A DNA stretch of 64,000 nt from Paracoccus contaminans (GTDB lineage: Bacteria; Pseudomonadota; Alphaproteobacteria; Rhodobacterales; Rhodobacteraceae), in assembly GCF_002105555.1 (NCBI RefSeq), contig NZ_CP020612.1:2720001-2784000 (forward strand), read 5' to 3'. How positions within the stretch are numbered: the stretch's first letter is position 1; the number at the start of each line of letters is the position of its first letter. The position numbers were made by a program, and so were the translations under genes. This document shows, piece after piece, positions 53,069 to 61,646 of this stretch. The notes under the pieces were generated by a model. That model did not search any database and had not been told where the DNA came from. It saw nothing but the letters and a program-made list of their open reading frames with translations.

Positions 53069-54291
53069 CCAGGCGCCTGTTTTCGGCGCTGACCGCCCTG
53101 TGGATGACGCTGCTTTGCGCGACGGGCGCACTGGCTGCGGCCAATATCGAACTGACCGTGGGCGAGGGGCGGGATCTGGCGATGCCTGCCGGCGCGTCGA
53201 GCGTGCTGGTCGCCGATCCCGGCATTGCCGACGCGCAGGCGACCTCGCCCACGTCGATCTTTGTCACCGCCGTGGGCCCCGGACGCACAACCATCGTGGT
53301 TCGCGATGCCCAGTCGCGCACGATCCGGCAGTTCAGCGTCCGCGTCCGGCGCGGAATCGGGGGGGCAGGGCGTTCGCTGGGCCGGGGCATCAGCCTTACC
53401 GAAACCGATGACGGCGCCATCCTGTCGGGCGAGGCAATGGACGTGACCGCCGCGCAGTCGGTCAGCGGCGCAGGCCGGGTGCTGGATCAGCAGGGGCTGC
53501 TGGTGCAGGACCGCACCACCTATGCGGGGGCAAACCAGGTTTCGTTGCGCGTTCGCTTTGTCGAAGCCTCGCGCAGCGAGCTGCGCCGGATGGGGCTGAA
53601 CATCTCGGCCCTGGACGGCAGCACGGCCGGCCCCATCCGTATCACCAGCATCGGCGATGCGACCGGGTTCCTTTCAGGCACCCCCTACAACAGTCCCGCG
53701 GTCGGCGGGCGCATCCGCGCCGGAGGGCTGACCTTCGACACGCTGCTCGAGGCGCTCGAGACGCGGGGCGTGGTGCAGATCCTGTCCGAGCCGACGCTGA
53801 CGACGGTGACGGGCCAGACCGCCAGCTTTCGCGCGGGGGGCGAATTCGCCTATCCCGTCAATCAGGGTGACGGTGTGATCGCGGCAGAGTTCAAGGAATA
53901 CGGGGTTTCCATCGACTTCACCCCGACGATCCTGCCGGGCAACCGCATCGCGGTGCATGTCACGCCCGAGGTCAGCTTTATCGACGAGGCGAATACCTCG
54001 TCGGTCAGCGGCTTCAACGTGCCCGGCGTGTCCGTTCGCCGGGCGGACACCACCGTCGAGGTCGCCAGCGGCCAGACCTTTGCCATCGCCGGCCTTTACG
54101 AGCAGTATTCTGCAAATACCAGCGCCGGGGTGCCGGGACTTTCCCAGGTGCTGGGCCGGAACCAGCGCAATCGGCGGGAACGCGAACTGATGATCTTCAT
54201 CACCCCGTATCTGGCCGATGCCTCGGATGCGGTCCAAACCCGTCCGCAGCGCCCCGCCCCCCAGGCCAGTGTAGGATTCATCACCCGATGA
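53065..54291 (+). CDS. CpaC/RcpA-type secretin pore of the T3SS (RhcC2-like)
   Basis: A 408-residue secretin. A signal peptide (LFSALTALWMTLLCATGALA) is followed by a Tad-type N-terminal pilus-formation domain (about residues 25-100: LTVGEGRDLAMPAGASSVLV, DPGIADAQATSPTSIFVTAV) and a short BON-like region. The secretin core starts near 155 (QVSLRVRFVEASRSELRRMG, LLEALETRGVVQILSEPTLT, TVTGQTASFRAGGEFAYPVN, FKEYGVSIDFTPTIL) and ends with ERELMIFITPYLADA. The domain plan is that of Tad secretins (CpaC/RcpA), not of SctC. The usual N0/N1 domains of SctC are supplied by the separate protein at 35862-36698. ATGA overlap with sctV shows co-translation with the T3SS. Confidence 0.85.
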   Translation: MTRRLFSALTALWMTLLCATGALAAANIELTVGEGRDLAMPAGASSVLVADPGIADAQATSPTSIFVTAVGPGRTTIVVRDAQSRTIRQFSVRVRRGIGGAGRSLGRGISLTETDDGAILSGEAMDVTAAQSVSGAGRVLDQQGLLVQDRTTYAGANQVSLRVRFVEASRSELRRMGLNISALDGSTAGPIRITSIGDATGFLSGTPYNSPAVGGRIRAGGLTFDTLLEALETRGVVQILSEPTLTTVTGQTASFRAGGEFAYPVNQGDGVIAAEFKEYGVSIDFTPTILPGNRIAVHVTPEVSFIDEANTSSVSGFNVPGVSVRRADTTVEVASGQTFAIAGLYEQYSANTSAGVPGLSQVLGRNQRNRRERELMIFITPYLADASDAVQTRPQRPAPQASVGFITR

Positions 54292-54695
54292 CCCGGATTT
54301 TTGTGACCTTCATCCCGCTGCTTGTCGCGGCAGGCTGCGCCGAGCCGATGATTCCTGACAGCGACGTGATCCGCCATGCGGCCGAGCCGGCCTATGGCTA
54401 TGACGAAGGAGGACGGCTGATGGCGACCGCCTGCCGCCCGGACCGGCCTTCGCTTTATTCCGGGACCCCTTCGGCCTGCCAGCGCGATGTGGTATTTGCC
54501 CGGCAGGTGGCCAATGCGCGCGATCTTGTGCGCCCGCAGGTGGCCGGGCGTCCTGCCGCCGGCCCGGTCGGCGCAGCGGCCGACCGCTATCTTTACGGCG
54601 TGCGCAGCGCGCCTTGGGCAACCGCCGCAGGGCAGGGGGCCGCGATCCCTGCAACGGCCGCTCTGCCGGGGGCGGGCGGCTATGCGCGGCAGTGA
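54288..54695 (+). CDS. CpaD-like lipoprotein, candidate pilotin
   Basis: A 135-residue lipoprotein: the signal ends in LLVAAGC with Cys near residue 17. The body has the end pattern of Tad CpaD proteins: SACQRDVVFARQVANARDLV, then RPQVAGRPAAGPVGAAADRY, comparable to GC-A-x-x-x-N-LAA-x-VA-x-P-x-DL-x-x-P in CpaD. It is shorter than CpaD, which usually has about 200 residues. Since the secretin before it is of Tad type, a role in secretin assembly is likely. ATGA overlap with the secretin gene. The CpaD relationship is my reading of the motif, not a search result. Confidence 0.6.
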   Translation: MTRIFVTFIPLLVAAGCAEPMIPDSDVIRHAAEPAYGYDEGGRLMATACRPDRPSLYSGTPSACQRDVVFARQVANARDLVRPQVAGRPAAGPVGAAADRYLYGVRSAPWATAAGQGAAIPATAALPGAGGYARQ

Positions 54696-54756
54696 CCTTG
54701 CCCCGGCGCGGCCTGTCCGGCTATGACCTGCAATGCCGCCTTAGGATGCTGACCGC

Positions 54757-55491
54757 ATGAGCCTTGTTCCCGTCCTGTCCCGTCTGATGCCGGCGATGAT
54801 GCTTGCCGCTTTGACAAGTGCCTGCAACGATCCGAATTTCGGCGTGGCCGAGACCCGGCAGACCACTGCAGTCGAGCGGGTGGTCGAACTGCGCCGCGCG
54901 CTCAAGACCAACCCTGCCGATACGGCGGCGCTGTCGCGGCTGGGCGACCTTTACGCCGATCAGGGAATGTGGGCCGAATCCATGGGGGCCTATCGCGAGG
55001 CCCTGATCCTTTCGCCCTCGGACCGCAATCTGGTGCTGGGCTATGGGCGCGGTCAGCTGGCCGTGGGCGATTTCGGCGGCGCGCTGAAGACAGCGGCCCA
55101 GGCAGGCGACAGCGATGTGCGCGGCATGCTGCTGAAAGCGGGGGCGCTGGCGGGGGCAGGACAGTTGGCCCAGTCGCGCGCGCTGCTGGAACGGGCACGC
55201 GCGATCGCCCCGCGCGACCTGGACGTGCGCAGCAACCTTTCACTGGTGGCCGCATTGCAGCGCGATCCGACGGCCTATGGCATTGCACGCGCCGCAGCCT
55301 TTGCCCCGGATGCCGATTTTTCCCATATCCGCAACATGGTTCTGGTCGGCGGCATCACCGGCAATGACGGTTCAGCCGCACAGGATGGCGAGCGCCGCGG
55401 GCTTGACCCATCTGAGATCGGCGGCATCCTGTCTGTCGGCCACCGCGCCCGCACGCAGGGCATGAGCGCCGTCACCGTCCTGACGCGCTGA
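54757..55491 (+). CDS. TadD-like TPR lipoprotein
   Basis: A 244-residue lipoprotein: lipobox LAALTSAC (Cys near residue 23). TPR repeats follow (about residues 45-170: ALKTNPADTAALSRLGDLYA, QGMWAESMGAYREALILSPS, RALLERARAIAPRDLDVRSN, LSLVAALQRDPTAYGIARAA). The tail (RRGLDPSEIGGILSVGHRAR) is polar. The layout matches TadD, which helps assemble the Tad outer-membrane complex. As the last gene after the CpaC-type secretin and CpaD-like lipoprotein it completes a Tad-derived outer-membrane module on the T3SS. Confidence 0.72.
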   Translation: MSLVPVLSRLMPAMMLAALTSACNDPNFGVAETRQTTAVERVVELRRALKTNPADTAALSRLGDLYADQGMWAESMGAYREALILSPSDRNLVLGYGRGQLAVGDFGGALKTAAQAGDSDVRGMLLKAGALAGAGQLAQSRALLERARAIAPRDLDVRSNLSLVAALQRDPTAYGIARAAAFAPDADFSHIRNMVLVGGITGNDGSAAQDGERRGLDPSEIGGILSVGHRARTQGMSAVTVLTR

Positions 55492-56015
55492 CCGGGCACC
55501 CGGCGCAAGGCTGCACGCGCTGGCGGTGATGTCAGGGGACGGCTTTTTAGATGACCGCGTTGAGGACTCGACGCCAAAGGCCGCGTGACGCCGATGTTCA
55601 GGCCATGTTGCCTGGCTGGCGCGATAACCAGAGCGGCCTTGCCGAGCGTGCGTGGAATCAGCAAGGGTAACGGTCAGGATAGGATCGTGGACGGCTCATT
55701 GCTGAGCCGGACACCGAAAATCGGTTCGTTGGTTGTGTCGGAGCCAGGTTCTACAATGCAGAATGCTCCTAAATTTACATAATACGGATTATATCTAGAA
55801 CTCTGGTCGTAGTAGGTAAGCCATCTCCCTCCGTAGCTTCTCCCCATGGCTTGCACAGTGGCTGGCCTGAAGCGGCATCACCCTTCAAGCGCGGCATCGC
55901 AGCGGTCACGCACGGCAATCGATGGGGCCAGCCGCAGCCATTGACCGAGGACATCTGTTCAAAGCCGCATTCCTGCCATAGATTACCGGGCGCAGTCCGG
56001 CTGCAAGGTGCATTC
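55492..56015. other. intergenic region with an AT-rich remnant
   Basis: About 520 bases. The part 55640-55860 is clearly AT-richer than its surroundings. On the minus strand, 55674-55856 gives MQAMGRSYGGRWLTYYDQSS and further RYNPYYVNLGAFCIVEPGSD, a normal-looking protein composition without a recognised family, with no good ribosome site and only 60 residues. It is probably a fragment of a horizontally acquired gene. The rest holds no supported gene. Confidence 0.4.
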
Positions 56016-57164
56016 ATGAGCCATGACGACTCGCAGATCCCGGCCCTGACGGGTTCAGCATCCGATCCCTTCATTTCTGTCATCATGGCCAACCATCGGG
56101 GCGCGGCGCATCTGCCGGCGGCCATGGCGGCGGTACTGGCGCAGACCCAGGCCAGGATTGAGCTGATCCTGGCCGATGACGCCTCGGATGATGACAGCGC
56201 AACGATCGCCCGGCGTATTGCCGAGGATGATACGCGCGTGCGGGTCATTGTCTCGGACCGGAACCAGGGGCCTGCGGCGACGCGCAATCTGGGCCTGGAT
56301 GCTGCGCGCGGCGACTGGATTGCAATCGTGGACAGCGACGACCTGATCCACCCGCAGCGGCTGTCCCGTCTGGTCGCGGCGGCAGAAGCGGCCGGTGCCG
56401 ACATCGCTGCCGACGACCTCGTGCATTTCGGCAATGCTGAGTCCCGGACCCTGCTGCAGACGCTGTCCCCCACCCCTCCCGTGCTGCTGGGCGCGGCCGA
56501 TCTGCTGGCCGGCCATGCCGATCCGCGCCAGCCTGCTTATGGCTATCTCAAGCCGGTGATCCGGCGGGCGGCCCTGGCCGGGCGGCGTTATGATACCGCC
56601 CTACGGATCGGCGAGGACCACGATCTGGTGCTGCGCATGGTCATGGCGGGCGCGCGGTTTCTGCTGCTGCCCGACCCGCTTTATGCCTATCGACGGCACG
56701 CGAATTCCATCTCGCACCGGCTTTCGGTGGAAACGGTGGCGGCGATGCTGGCTGCGCATGAGGCGTTGCCGCCGATGCCCGATCCAACATCGCGCGCGGC
56801 GGCGCGCGCCGCAGGGCGCCAGTTGCGGCGCAGCCTGCGCTATGAACGGCTGGTCGAGGCGATCAAGGCGCGCCACTGGTCGCGCGCCCTGCCCGCGCTG
56901 GCCGATCCGGCCATGCTGGTCCGCCTGGCGGGAAGCCTGCAAGACCGCCGCCGCCGCGCCGCTGCCGCCAGGCAAGGCACGGGGGTGGCGGATCAGCGCC
57001 TCGCCCCTGTCATCCCGCCGCTTCCCGCACCCGGCGCGGCATGGGCCGCCCCGCCTGCCCCTGCGGCCGCCTGGATCGTGGCGCAGGTCACCTCGGGCAG
57101 CGATCTGCCGCCCGGCCTGCCGCCATGGGCTGAGTGGCTGGCGGGCGCGGTTCGCGACAGTTGA
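56016..57164 (+). CDS. family 2 glycosyltransferase
   Basis: A 382-residue protein. The N-terminal GT-A domain is clear: PFISVIMANHRGAAHLPAAM, AVLAQTQARIELILADDASD, DDTRVRVIVSDRNQGPAATR, NLGLDAARGDWIAIVDSDDL with the DxD-like DSDD, and later GEDHDLVLRMVMAGARFLLL with the ED catalytic base. The C-terminal third is Arg/Ala-rich and helical. GT2 enzymes build surface polysaccharides or glycoprotein sugars; the acceptor is not known. It lies alone after the T3SS locus with CAAGGTG as ribosome site. Confidence 0.85.
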   Translation: MSHDDSQIPALTGSASDPFISVIMANHRGAAHLPAAMAAVLAQTQARIELILADDASDDDSATIARRIAEDDTRVRVIVSDRNQGPAATRNLGLDAARGDWIAIVDSDDLIHPQRLSRLVAAAEAAGADIAADDLVHFGNAESRTLLQTLSPTPPVLLGAADLLAGHADPRQPAYGYLKPVIRRAALAGRRYDTALRIGEDHDLVLRMVMAGARFLLLPDPLYAYRRHANSISHRLSVETVAAMLAAHEALPPMPDPTSRAAARAAGRQLRRSLRYERLVEAIKARHWSRALPALADPAMLVRLAGSLQDRRRRAAAARQGTGVADQRLAPVIPPLPAPGAAWAAPPAPAAAWIVAQVTSGSDLPPGLPPWAEWLAGAVRDS

Positions 57165-57336
57165 AGAAGGCAGGCATGCCCGGCCGACCGCCAGCCCGAG
57201 GCGAATAGGCCGATGGGTTGGAAAGCCGCGCTGATGTGCTTGTATCTTTCGGCGGCGCCGCCCAGAAACACTGCCGAACGCCGCCCGGCCTGCGGCTTGC
57301 CAGCCCTTCGGCGTGATCTTGGAAAAGGAGTCCGCC

Positions 57337-57747
57337 ATGGACATACGCAGCCTTACACCGCAGCTTTCGGTCGCCCCGCAGATCCTGCCCGAAGACATGG
57401 CCCGACTGGCATCCGCGGGCTTCCGCACGGTGGTCTGCAACCGCCCTGATGCCGAGAACCCGGCGCAGCTGCAAAGCAGCCGGATGGCCGATGCAGCCGC
57501 TTCGGCGGGGCTGGCCTTTCACTATCTGCCGGTAGAGCCGGGCCATCTCAGCCCGGACCTGATCGCCCGCTTCACGCAGATCCTCGATGAAGACGAAGGG
57601 CCTATCCTGGCCTATTGCCGTTCCGGCACCCGGTCGGCCACCACCTGGGCGCTTGGTCAAAGCGGGCGGCTTGCCGCGGCTGAGATCCTGCACAAGGCCG
57701 CCGGCGCCGGCTATGATCTGTCCGGCATCGCACGCGCCCTGGACTGA
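57337..57747 (+). CDS. TIGR01244-type protein (beta-lactamase hydrolase-like/sulfur transferase)
   Basis: A 136-residue protein of the protein-tyrosine-phosphatase-like fold: LTPQLSVAPQILPEDMARLA, GFRTVVCNRPDAENPAQLQS, AGLAFHYLPVEPGHLSPDLI, and the active-site loop GPILAYCRSGTRSATTWAL with Cys near residue 94. The CxxGTRS loop is typical of TIGR01244 proteins, which occur alone or fused to BLH metallo-hydrolases in sulfide metabolism. Here it stands alone. The start has AAGGAG upstream. Confidence 0.88.
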   Translation: MDIRSLTPQLSVAPQILPEDMARLASAGFRTVVCNRPDAENPAQLQSSRMADAAASAGLAFHYLPVEPGHLSPDLIARFTQILDEDEGPILAYCRSGTRSATTWALGQSGRLAAAEILHKAAGAGYDLSGIARALD

Positions 57748-57956
57748 CTGGCGCCCCTGCGGCCCTGATGGCCGAACCGGGGCGCGTTCTGGCGCGGCGT
57801 TGCGGAAGGGACCAGGCCCGCCCGCATGCCGGGAAAGCCGCCGTGCTGTCGAAAGGCCGGCCTGGCCCACAGCGCCGCGCGCCTGGCCGGGGCCGCGCCA
57901 CGCGCAGCCCCGGTTTGTTAAGGATGGGTCGGCAGGCCGCGCTTGCCCGCGCGCGG

Positions 57957-59060
57957 TCAGCGCGCCAGTTCGCGCACCACCACGCCGCGGGGGCTGATGG
58001 TGACGGTGACGTTCTCCCCTTCGGGATTTTTCGCCGCAACCTCGGCGCGCGGTCCGTTGCGGGTGATTTCGCCCAGTTCGGTATAACCTCCGTCTGTCAG
58101 GATCGAGCGCACCGCAGCGTCGTCCAGCGGCTCTCGCGGCTCCGCGCGGTCAGGGCCGCCCCGCCCCCGCCCATCGGCAGGCGGCGGGCCGTCTTCGCGC
58201 GCGCGTCCCATCGCGCCCTCTGCAGGGGCGTCATTCCGCCGATCCTCGCCCCGTTCGCCATCCCGATCGCCGGGGCGGTGATCATGTGCGGGCTTGCCAT
58301 GGTGACCGCCGCATTCATGATCTTTGCCGTGCCCATGGCCCATGTCCCGGTCCATACCGCCGCGTTTGTCGCGCGGCCCGTCATGGTCGCGCCGACCGGG
58401 GTTCTGATCTCCCTGCCCCTCGCGTTTGCCCTGGCGCGGGCCGCCATCCTCGCCCCGGCCGAAGCGTTGCAGGGTTCCGTCAGTGCCAAATGCGGCACGC
58501 ACAGGCATGCCCCGTGCATCAGCGCCCGACAGCATGATCCTGTCCTCGCTCCGCGTCACGCCTTGCACCCGCGCGAATTCGGCAAAGACAGGGGCATTGC
58601 GGATCGGTTCGGGAACCAGGCGCCGCATGATGTCGTCAGGCAGCGCGCCGGCCTCGTCCGTCAGGCGCATCATGCGCAACTGACCCTGCGGATCGATGGC
58701 CCCGCGGAAGGCCGCACCGCCCGGAAGCGTGCCTTCGACCCGTTGTTCACCCTTGCGTCCGTCCAGGACGGCGGCATCACGGATGCCCAGATCGCCCAGC
58801 ACCTGCGGCAGCGCGGCCTGCGGCGCAGTGCCGGGCGCAGCGGCCGTTGTTCCGCCCAAAGGCGGGGGCGGCGGCACCTGTGCCGACCCCCCGGGAACTA
58901 CCGCAGGGGCCTGGGGTGCCTGCCCGTTGGGTGCCGCCGCCGCCGGGGGCTGGGTGGACGGCCCGGCGGGCACAGGCGCAGCCGTCTGCGAAAGTGCGGG
59001 CCCGGCCAGCACCGCCGTTGCCATGATCACCGCGGCAGAGTTGCGAAAGAGGCGAAGCAT
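57957..59060 (-). CDS. secreted His/Asp/Gly-rich protein with C-terminal PepSY-like domain
   Basis: A 367-residue protein with a signal peptide (MLRLFRNSAAVIMATAVLAG) and a Pro/Ala-rich segment. A folded domain follows (about residues 85-205: LGDLGIRDAAVLDGRKGEQR, GTLPGGAAFRGAIDPQGQLR). Next comes a long charged His/Asp/Gly/Arg stretch (about 205-310, with GHGHGKDHECGGHHGKPAHD), then a small beta domain (GGYTELGEITRNGPRAEVAA, KNPEGENVTVTISPRGVVVR) with a PepSY-like pattern. The His-rich linker could bind divalent metal. Together with the PepSY protein and the two-component pair upstream this resembles a small envelope signalling unit. No precise family is known to me. Confidence 0.65.
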   Translation of the reverse strand: MLRLFRNSAAVIMATAVLAGPALSQTAAPVPAGPSTQPPAAAAPNGQAPQAPAVVPGGSAQVPPPPPLGGTTAAAPGTAPQAALPQVLGDLGIRDAAVLDGRKGEQRVEGTLPGGAAFRGAIDPQGQLRMMRLTDEAGALPDDIMRRLVPEPIRNAPVFAEFARVQGVTRSEDRIMLSGADARGMPVRAAFGTDGTLQRFGRGEDGGPRQGKREGQGDQNPGRRDHDGPRDKRGGMDRDMGHGHGKDHECGGHHGKPAHDHRPGDRDGERGEDRRNDAPAEGAMGRAREDGPPPADGRGRGGPDRAEPREPLDDAAVRSILTDGGYTELGEITRNGPRAEVAAKNPEGENVTVTISPRGVVVRELAR

Positions 59061-59194
59061 CGGTTTTCCTTTCTGTCCTGTCCAGCGCCATGCAGACCGG
59101 CGCCGGACGAATCAGTATCTAGCTGCCTTTTGCGCAACCTATGACCAATCATCCGTTTGGAATTCGTTTACGTCAGGCGATATATCGCTGCGCA

Positions 59195-59581
59195 ATGGCC
59201 CCTCGCGTCCTTGCCACAGCCCTCCTGATCGCCCTGGCGACCCTTGCCGGGACGGCCTTCACCTTCATGGCCCCGCCGCCGCTGGCACAGACCGGCCTTG
59301 CAGGCGCGCCAGAGGCGGGCGCGATCCCCATGCATCTGGCCGTCCTGCGGGCGCAGGACCGCTTCATCGGCCGTGTGCTGGACATCGCGCCCCGTCCCGC
59401 CACGCCTGCGGAATCGGAGGTGGGCATCGCCCTTGTCTATCGGCTGCGGATGGTCACGCCCCGGCGTGATGTTCTGGACATCCGCATGGATGCCCGCACG
59501 GGCCGCTTTGTCGATGTGCGGGGGCCCGACCTTGCCGCCGCCAGACGGCCTGGGCGCAGGCGCGCGGGGGACAGGCACTGA
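59195..59581 (+). CDS. small secreted PepSY-like protein
   Basis: A 128-residue exported protein: signal/anchor (MAPRVLATALLIALATLAGT), then ALVYRLRMVTPRRDVLDIRM and DARTGRFVDVRGPDLAAARR, the pattern of a PepSY domain. PepSY genes often lie next to OmpR/histidine-kinase pairs in alphaproteobacteria. The start at 59195 gives the signal directly; an upstream ATG at 59141 adds 18 residues. The stop overlaps the response-regulator start (TGATG). Confidence 0.65.
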   Translation: MAPRVLATALLIALATLAGTAFTFMAPPPLAQTGLAGAPEAGAIPMHLAVLRAQDRFIGRVLDIAPRPATPAESEVGIALVYRLRMVTPRRDVLDIRMDARTGRFVDVRGPDLAAARRPGRRRAGDRH

Positions 59582-60246
59582 TGCGCTGCCTGATCGTCGA
59601 GGATGATCCCATCCTGTCGGGCCAGATCGCCGCTGCCATGCGCCAAGGCGGCTTTGTCGCCGACATCGCCAACGACGGCGCGCAGGCCGAATTCATGGGC
59701 ATGACCGAAACCTATGACGTGGCCATCCTCGATCTTGGTCTGCCCGGCCTGCCGGGGATCGAGGTGCTGACGCGCTGGCGCGCCCAGGGGCTGTCGCTGC
59801 CCGTCCTGATCCTGACCGCCCGCGGGGACTGGAGCGACAAGGTCGCCGGATTTCGCGCCGGCGCGGATGATTACGCGGTCAAGCCCTTCCGCCTGGACGA
59901 GGTCGTGCTGCGCGCCCAGACGCTGGTGCGCCGCGCGGCCGGTCATGCGCGGGCGGTGCTGACAGCCGGGCCGCTGGGCTATGACACGCAGCTGGGCGTC
60001 ATCACCCGCGACGGCATGGCCCTCAGGCTCACCGCCTTTGAAACGCGCATCCTGGGCTATCTCATGCACCATCCGGGGCGGGTCGTCAGCCGCACCGAAC
60101 TGTCCGAACATCTCTATGACGCCGGCAGCGACAGGGACTTCAAGTCGATCGAGGTCGTGATCGGCCGCCTGCGCCGCAAGATCGGCGAAGGGCTGATCGA
60201 GACGCGGCGCGGCGAAGGCTATGTCCTGTGCGGCGATCCGGCGTGA
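59581..60246 (+). CDS. OmpR/PhoP-family response regulator
   Basis: A 221-residue regulator: receiver domain (MRCLIVEDDPILSGQIAAAM, DVAILDLGLPGLPGIEVLTR with the phospho-Asp near residue 51, LILTARGDWSDKVAGFRAGA, DDYAVKPFRLDEVVLRAQTL) and a winged-helix DNA-binding domain (MALRLTAFETRILGYLMHHP, SRTELSEHLYDAGSDRDFKS, IEVVIGRLRRKIGEGLIETR, GEGYVLCG). It pairs with the kinase gene that overlaps its stop (GTGA). The targets are unknown; the adjacent PepSY genes are the first candidates. Confidence 0.93.
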   Translation: MRCLIVEDDPILSGQIAAAMRQGGFVADIANDGAQAEFMGMTETYDVAILDLGLPGLPGIEVLTRWRAQGLSLPVLILTARGDWSDKVAGFRAGADDYAVKPFRLDEVVLRAQTLVRRAAGHARAVLTAGPLGYDTQLGVITRDGMALRLTAFETRILGYLMHHPGRVVSRTELSEHLYDAGSDRDFKSIEVVIGRLRRKIGEGLIETRRGEGYVLCGDPA

Positions 60247-61559
60247 TCCCGCGGCTGGGGTCGATCCGCGCGCGGCTGCTGGCGGCGGCGGCGCTGTGGC
60301 TGACGCTGGCCTTGCTGGCGGCGTGGTGGGTGATCGGCGGGCTGCTGGCCGGGTTCATCACCGACCGCTTCGATGCCGAAACCGCGGCGATTGCCGATAG
60401 CATCATCGCCGGCATCGAGGCGGACGAGGACGGCGGGCTTCGGCTGGTCGCGCCGCCCATCGATCCGCGATTTTCCGTTCCCCTGTCGCTGTGGTCCTGG
60501 CAATTGCAGGACGAGGGCGGGCAGGTGATCGACAAGGCGCCATCGCTGCTTGACCTGTATCTGCACCCGCCGCAGGCAGAGTTCGCCGGTGGCCCCGGCA
60601 CCGGGCCCGAGGGCGAGCCGCTGCGGGTGCTGCACCGCCATTTCACCCTGCCGGGAGAGGATGCGCCGCTGTCTGTCACAGTGACAGCGCCGGTGGCGGA
60701 AATCACCGGGGCCATTTCCCGCCTGCGCCGGCCGCTGGCGCTGGCGCTGGCCGCGCTGGGCGCGGGGCTGGCGGCGGCGACGCTGGCGCAGGTCACGCTG
60801 GGGCTGCGTTCGCTGGACCGGCTGGGGCGCGACATCCGCGCGATCCGGCAGGGGCAGGCCGAATCCCTTCCGCAGCAGCCGATGGCCGAGCTGCGCCCTG
60901 TGACGGCAGAGATCAACGCCCTGCTGGAGGCCAATCGCTCGGTCATCGGGCGGGCGCGCGATCATCTGGGAAACCTGGCCCATTCCCTCAGGACACCGAT
61001 GGCGGCGCTGGCAAACACCCTGCCACCCGATCATCCCGGACAGGATATGATCGCCCGCATGGACCGGCAGATCGGATGGCATCTGCGGCGCGCCCGCAGC
61101 GCCGGCGCCCCGCGGCTGCTGGGTCATTGGACGCCCGTGGCAGCGGTGATCGACGATATCCTGCTGGTCCTGCGCCAGCCCTGCCGCGACCGGGGATTGG
61201 CCGTGTCGATCGCCTGCCCCCCTGACGCGCGCTTTGCCGGCGAGCGGCAGGATCTTGAGGAGATGCTGGGCAATCTTCTGGAAAACGCCGTGAAATATGC
61301 CGCTAGCCGCATTGCGGTCACAGTGGAAGGCAAGGGGCCAAGCCTGACGCTGACGGTGGCCGATGACGGCCCGGGCCTGCCGCAGAGCGGCCATTCCACC
61401 GCCCTGGCCCGCGGCGGCCGGCTGGACGAGCGGGGGCCGCCGGGCGCCGGGCTGGGGCTGGCCATCGTGGCCGACCTTGCCGCCCTGCATGGCGGCAGCC
61501 TGCATCTGGGCGTGGCGGCAATGGGCGGACTTGCGGCGCGGCTGACCCTGCCCGCCTGA
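60243..61559 (+). CDS. sensor histidine kinase
   Basis: A 438-residue inner-membrane kinase: first helix (LLAAAALWLTLALLAAWWVI), a periplasmic sensor region (about residues 45-150), a second helix (LALALAALGAGLAAATLAQV), then a HAMP-like stretch, the H-box HLGNLAHSLRTPMAALANTL, the N-box EMLGNLLENAVKYAASRIAV, and G-boxes VADDGPGLPQSG and GAGLGLAIVADLAALHGGSL. HSLRTP is typical of PhoQ-like kinases. The GTG start at 60243 overlaps the regulator stop by four bases; another GTG at 60228 is possible. Confidence 0.92.
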   Translation: MIPRLGSIRARLLAAAALWLTLALLAAWWVIGGLLAGFITDRFDAETAAIADSIIAGIEADEDGGLRLVAPPIDPRFSVPLSLWSWQLQDEGGQVIDKAPSLLDLYLHPPQAEFAGGPGTGPEGEPLRVLHRHFTLPGEDAPLSVTVTAPVAEITGAISRLRRPLALALAALGAGLAAATLAQVTLGLRSLDRLGRDIRAIRQGQAESLPQQPMAELRPVTAEINALLEANRSVIGRARDHLGNLAHSLRTPMAALANTLPPDHPGQDMIARMDRQIGWHLRRARSAGAPRLLGHWTPVAAVIDDILLVLRQPCRDRGLAVSIACPPDARFAGERQDLEEMLGNLLENAVKYAASRIAVTVEGKGPSLTLTVADDGPGLPQSGHSTALARGGRLDERGPPGAGLGLAIVADLAALHGGSLHLGVAAMGGLAARLTLPA

Positions 61560-61646
61560 AACCTGCAAGGCCAAGGGTTGTTGCGGCATGCAACGGAAGG
61601 CAGGCCGGAAATCAGGGATTGAACTTGCCTGCGGGTCGGCGCGGCG

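Noticed and set aside
53065..55491. reading these genes as a Tad pilus or type II secretion locus
   Set aside because: No ATPase, pilin, prepilin peptidase or platform genes of those systems; the genes are translationally coupled to sctV.
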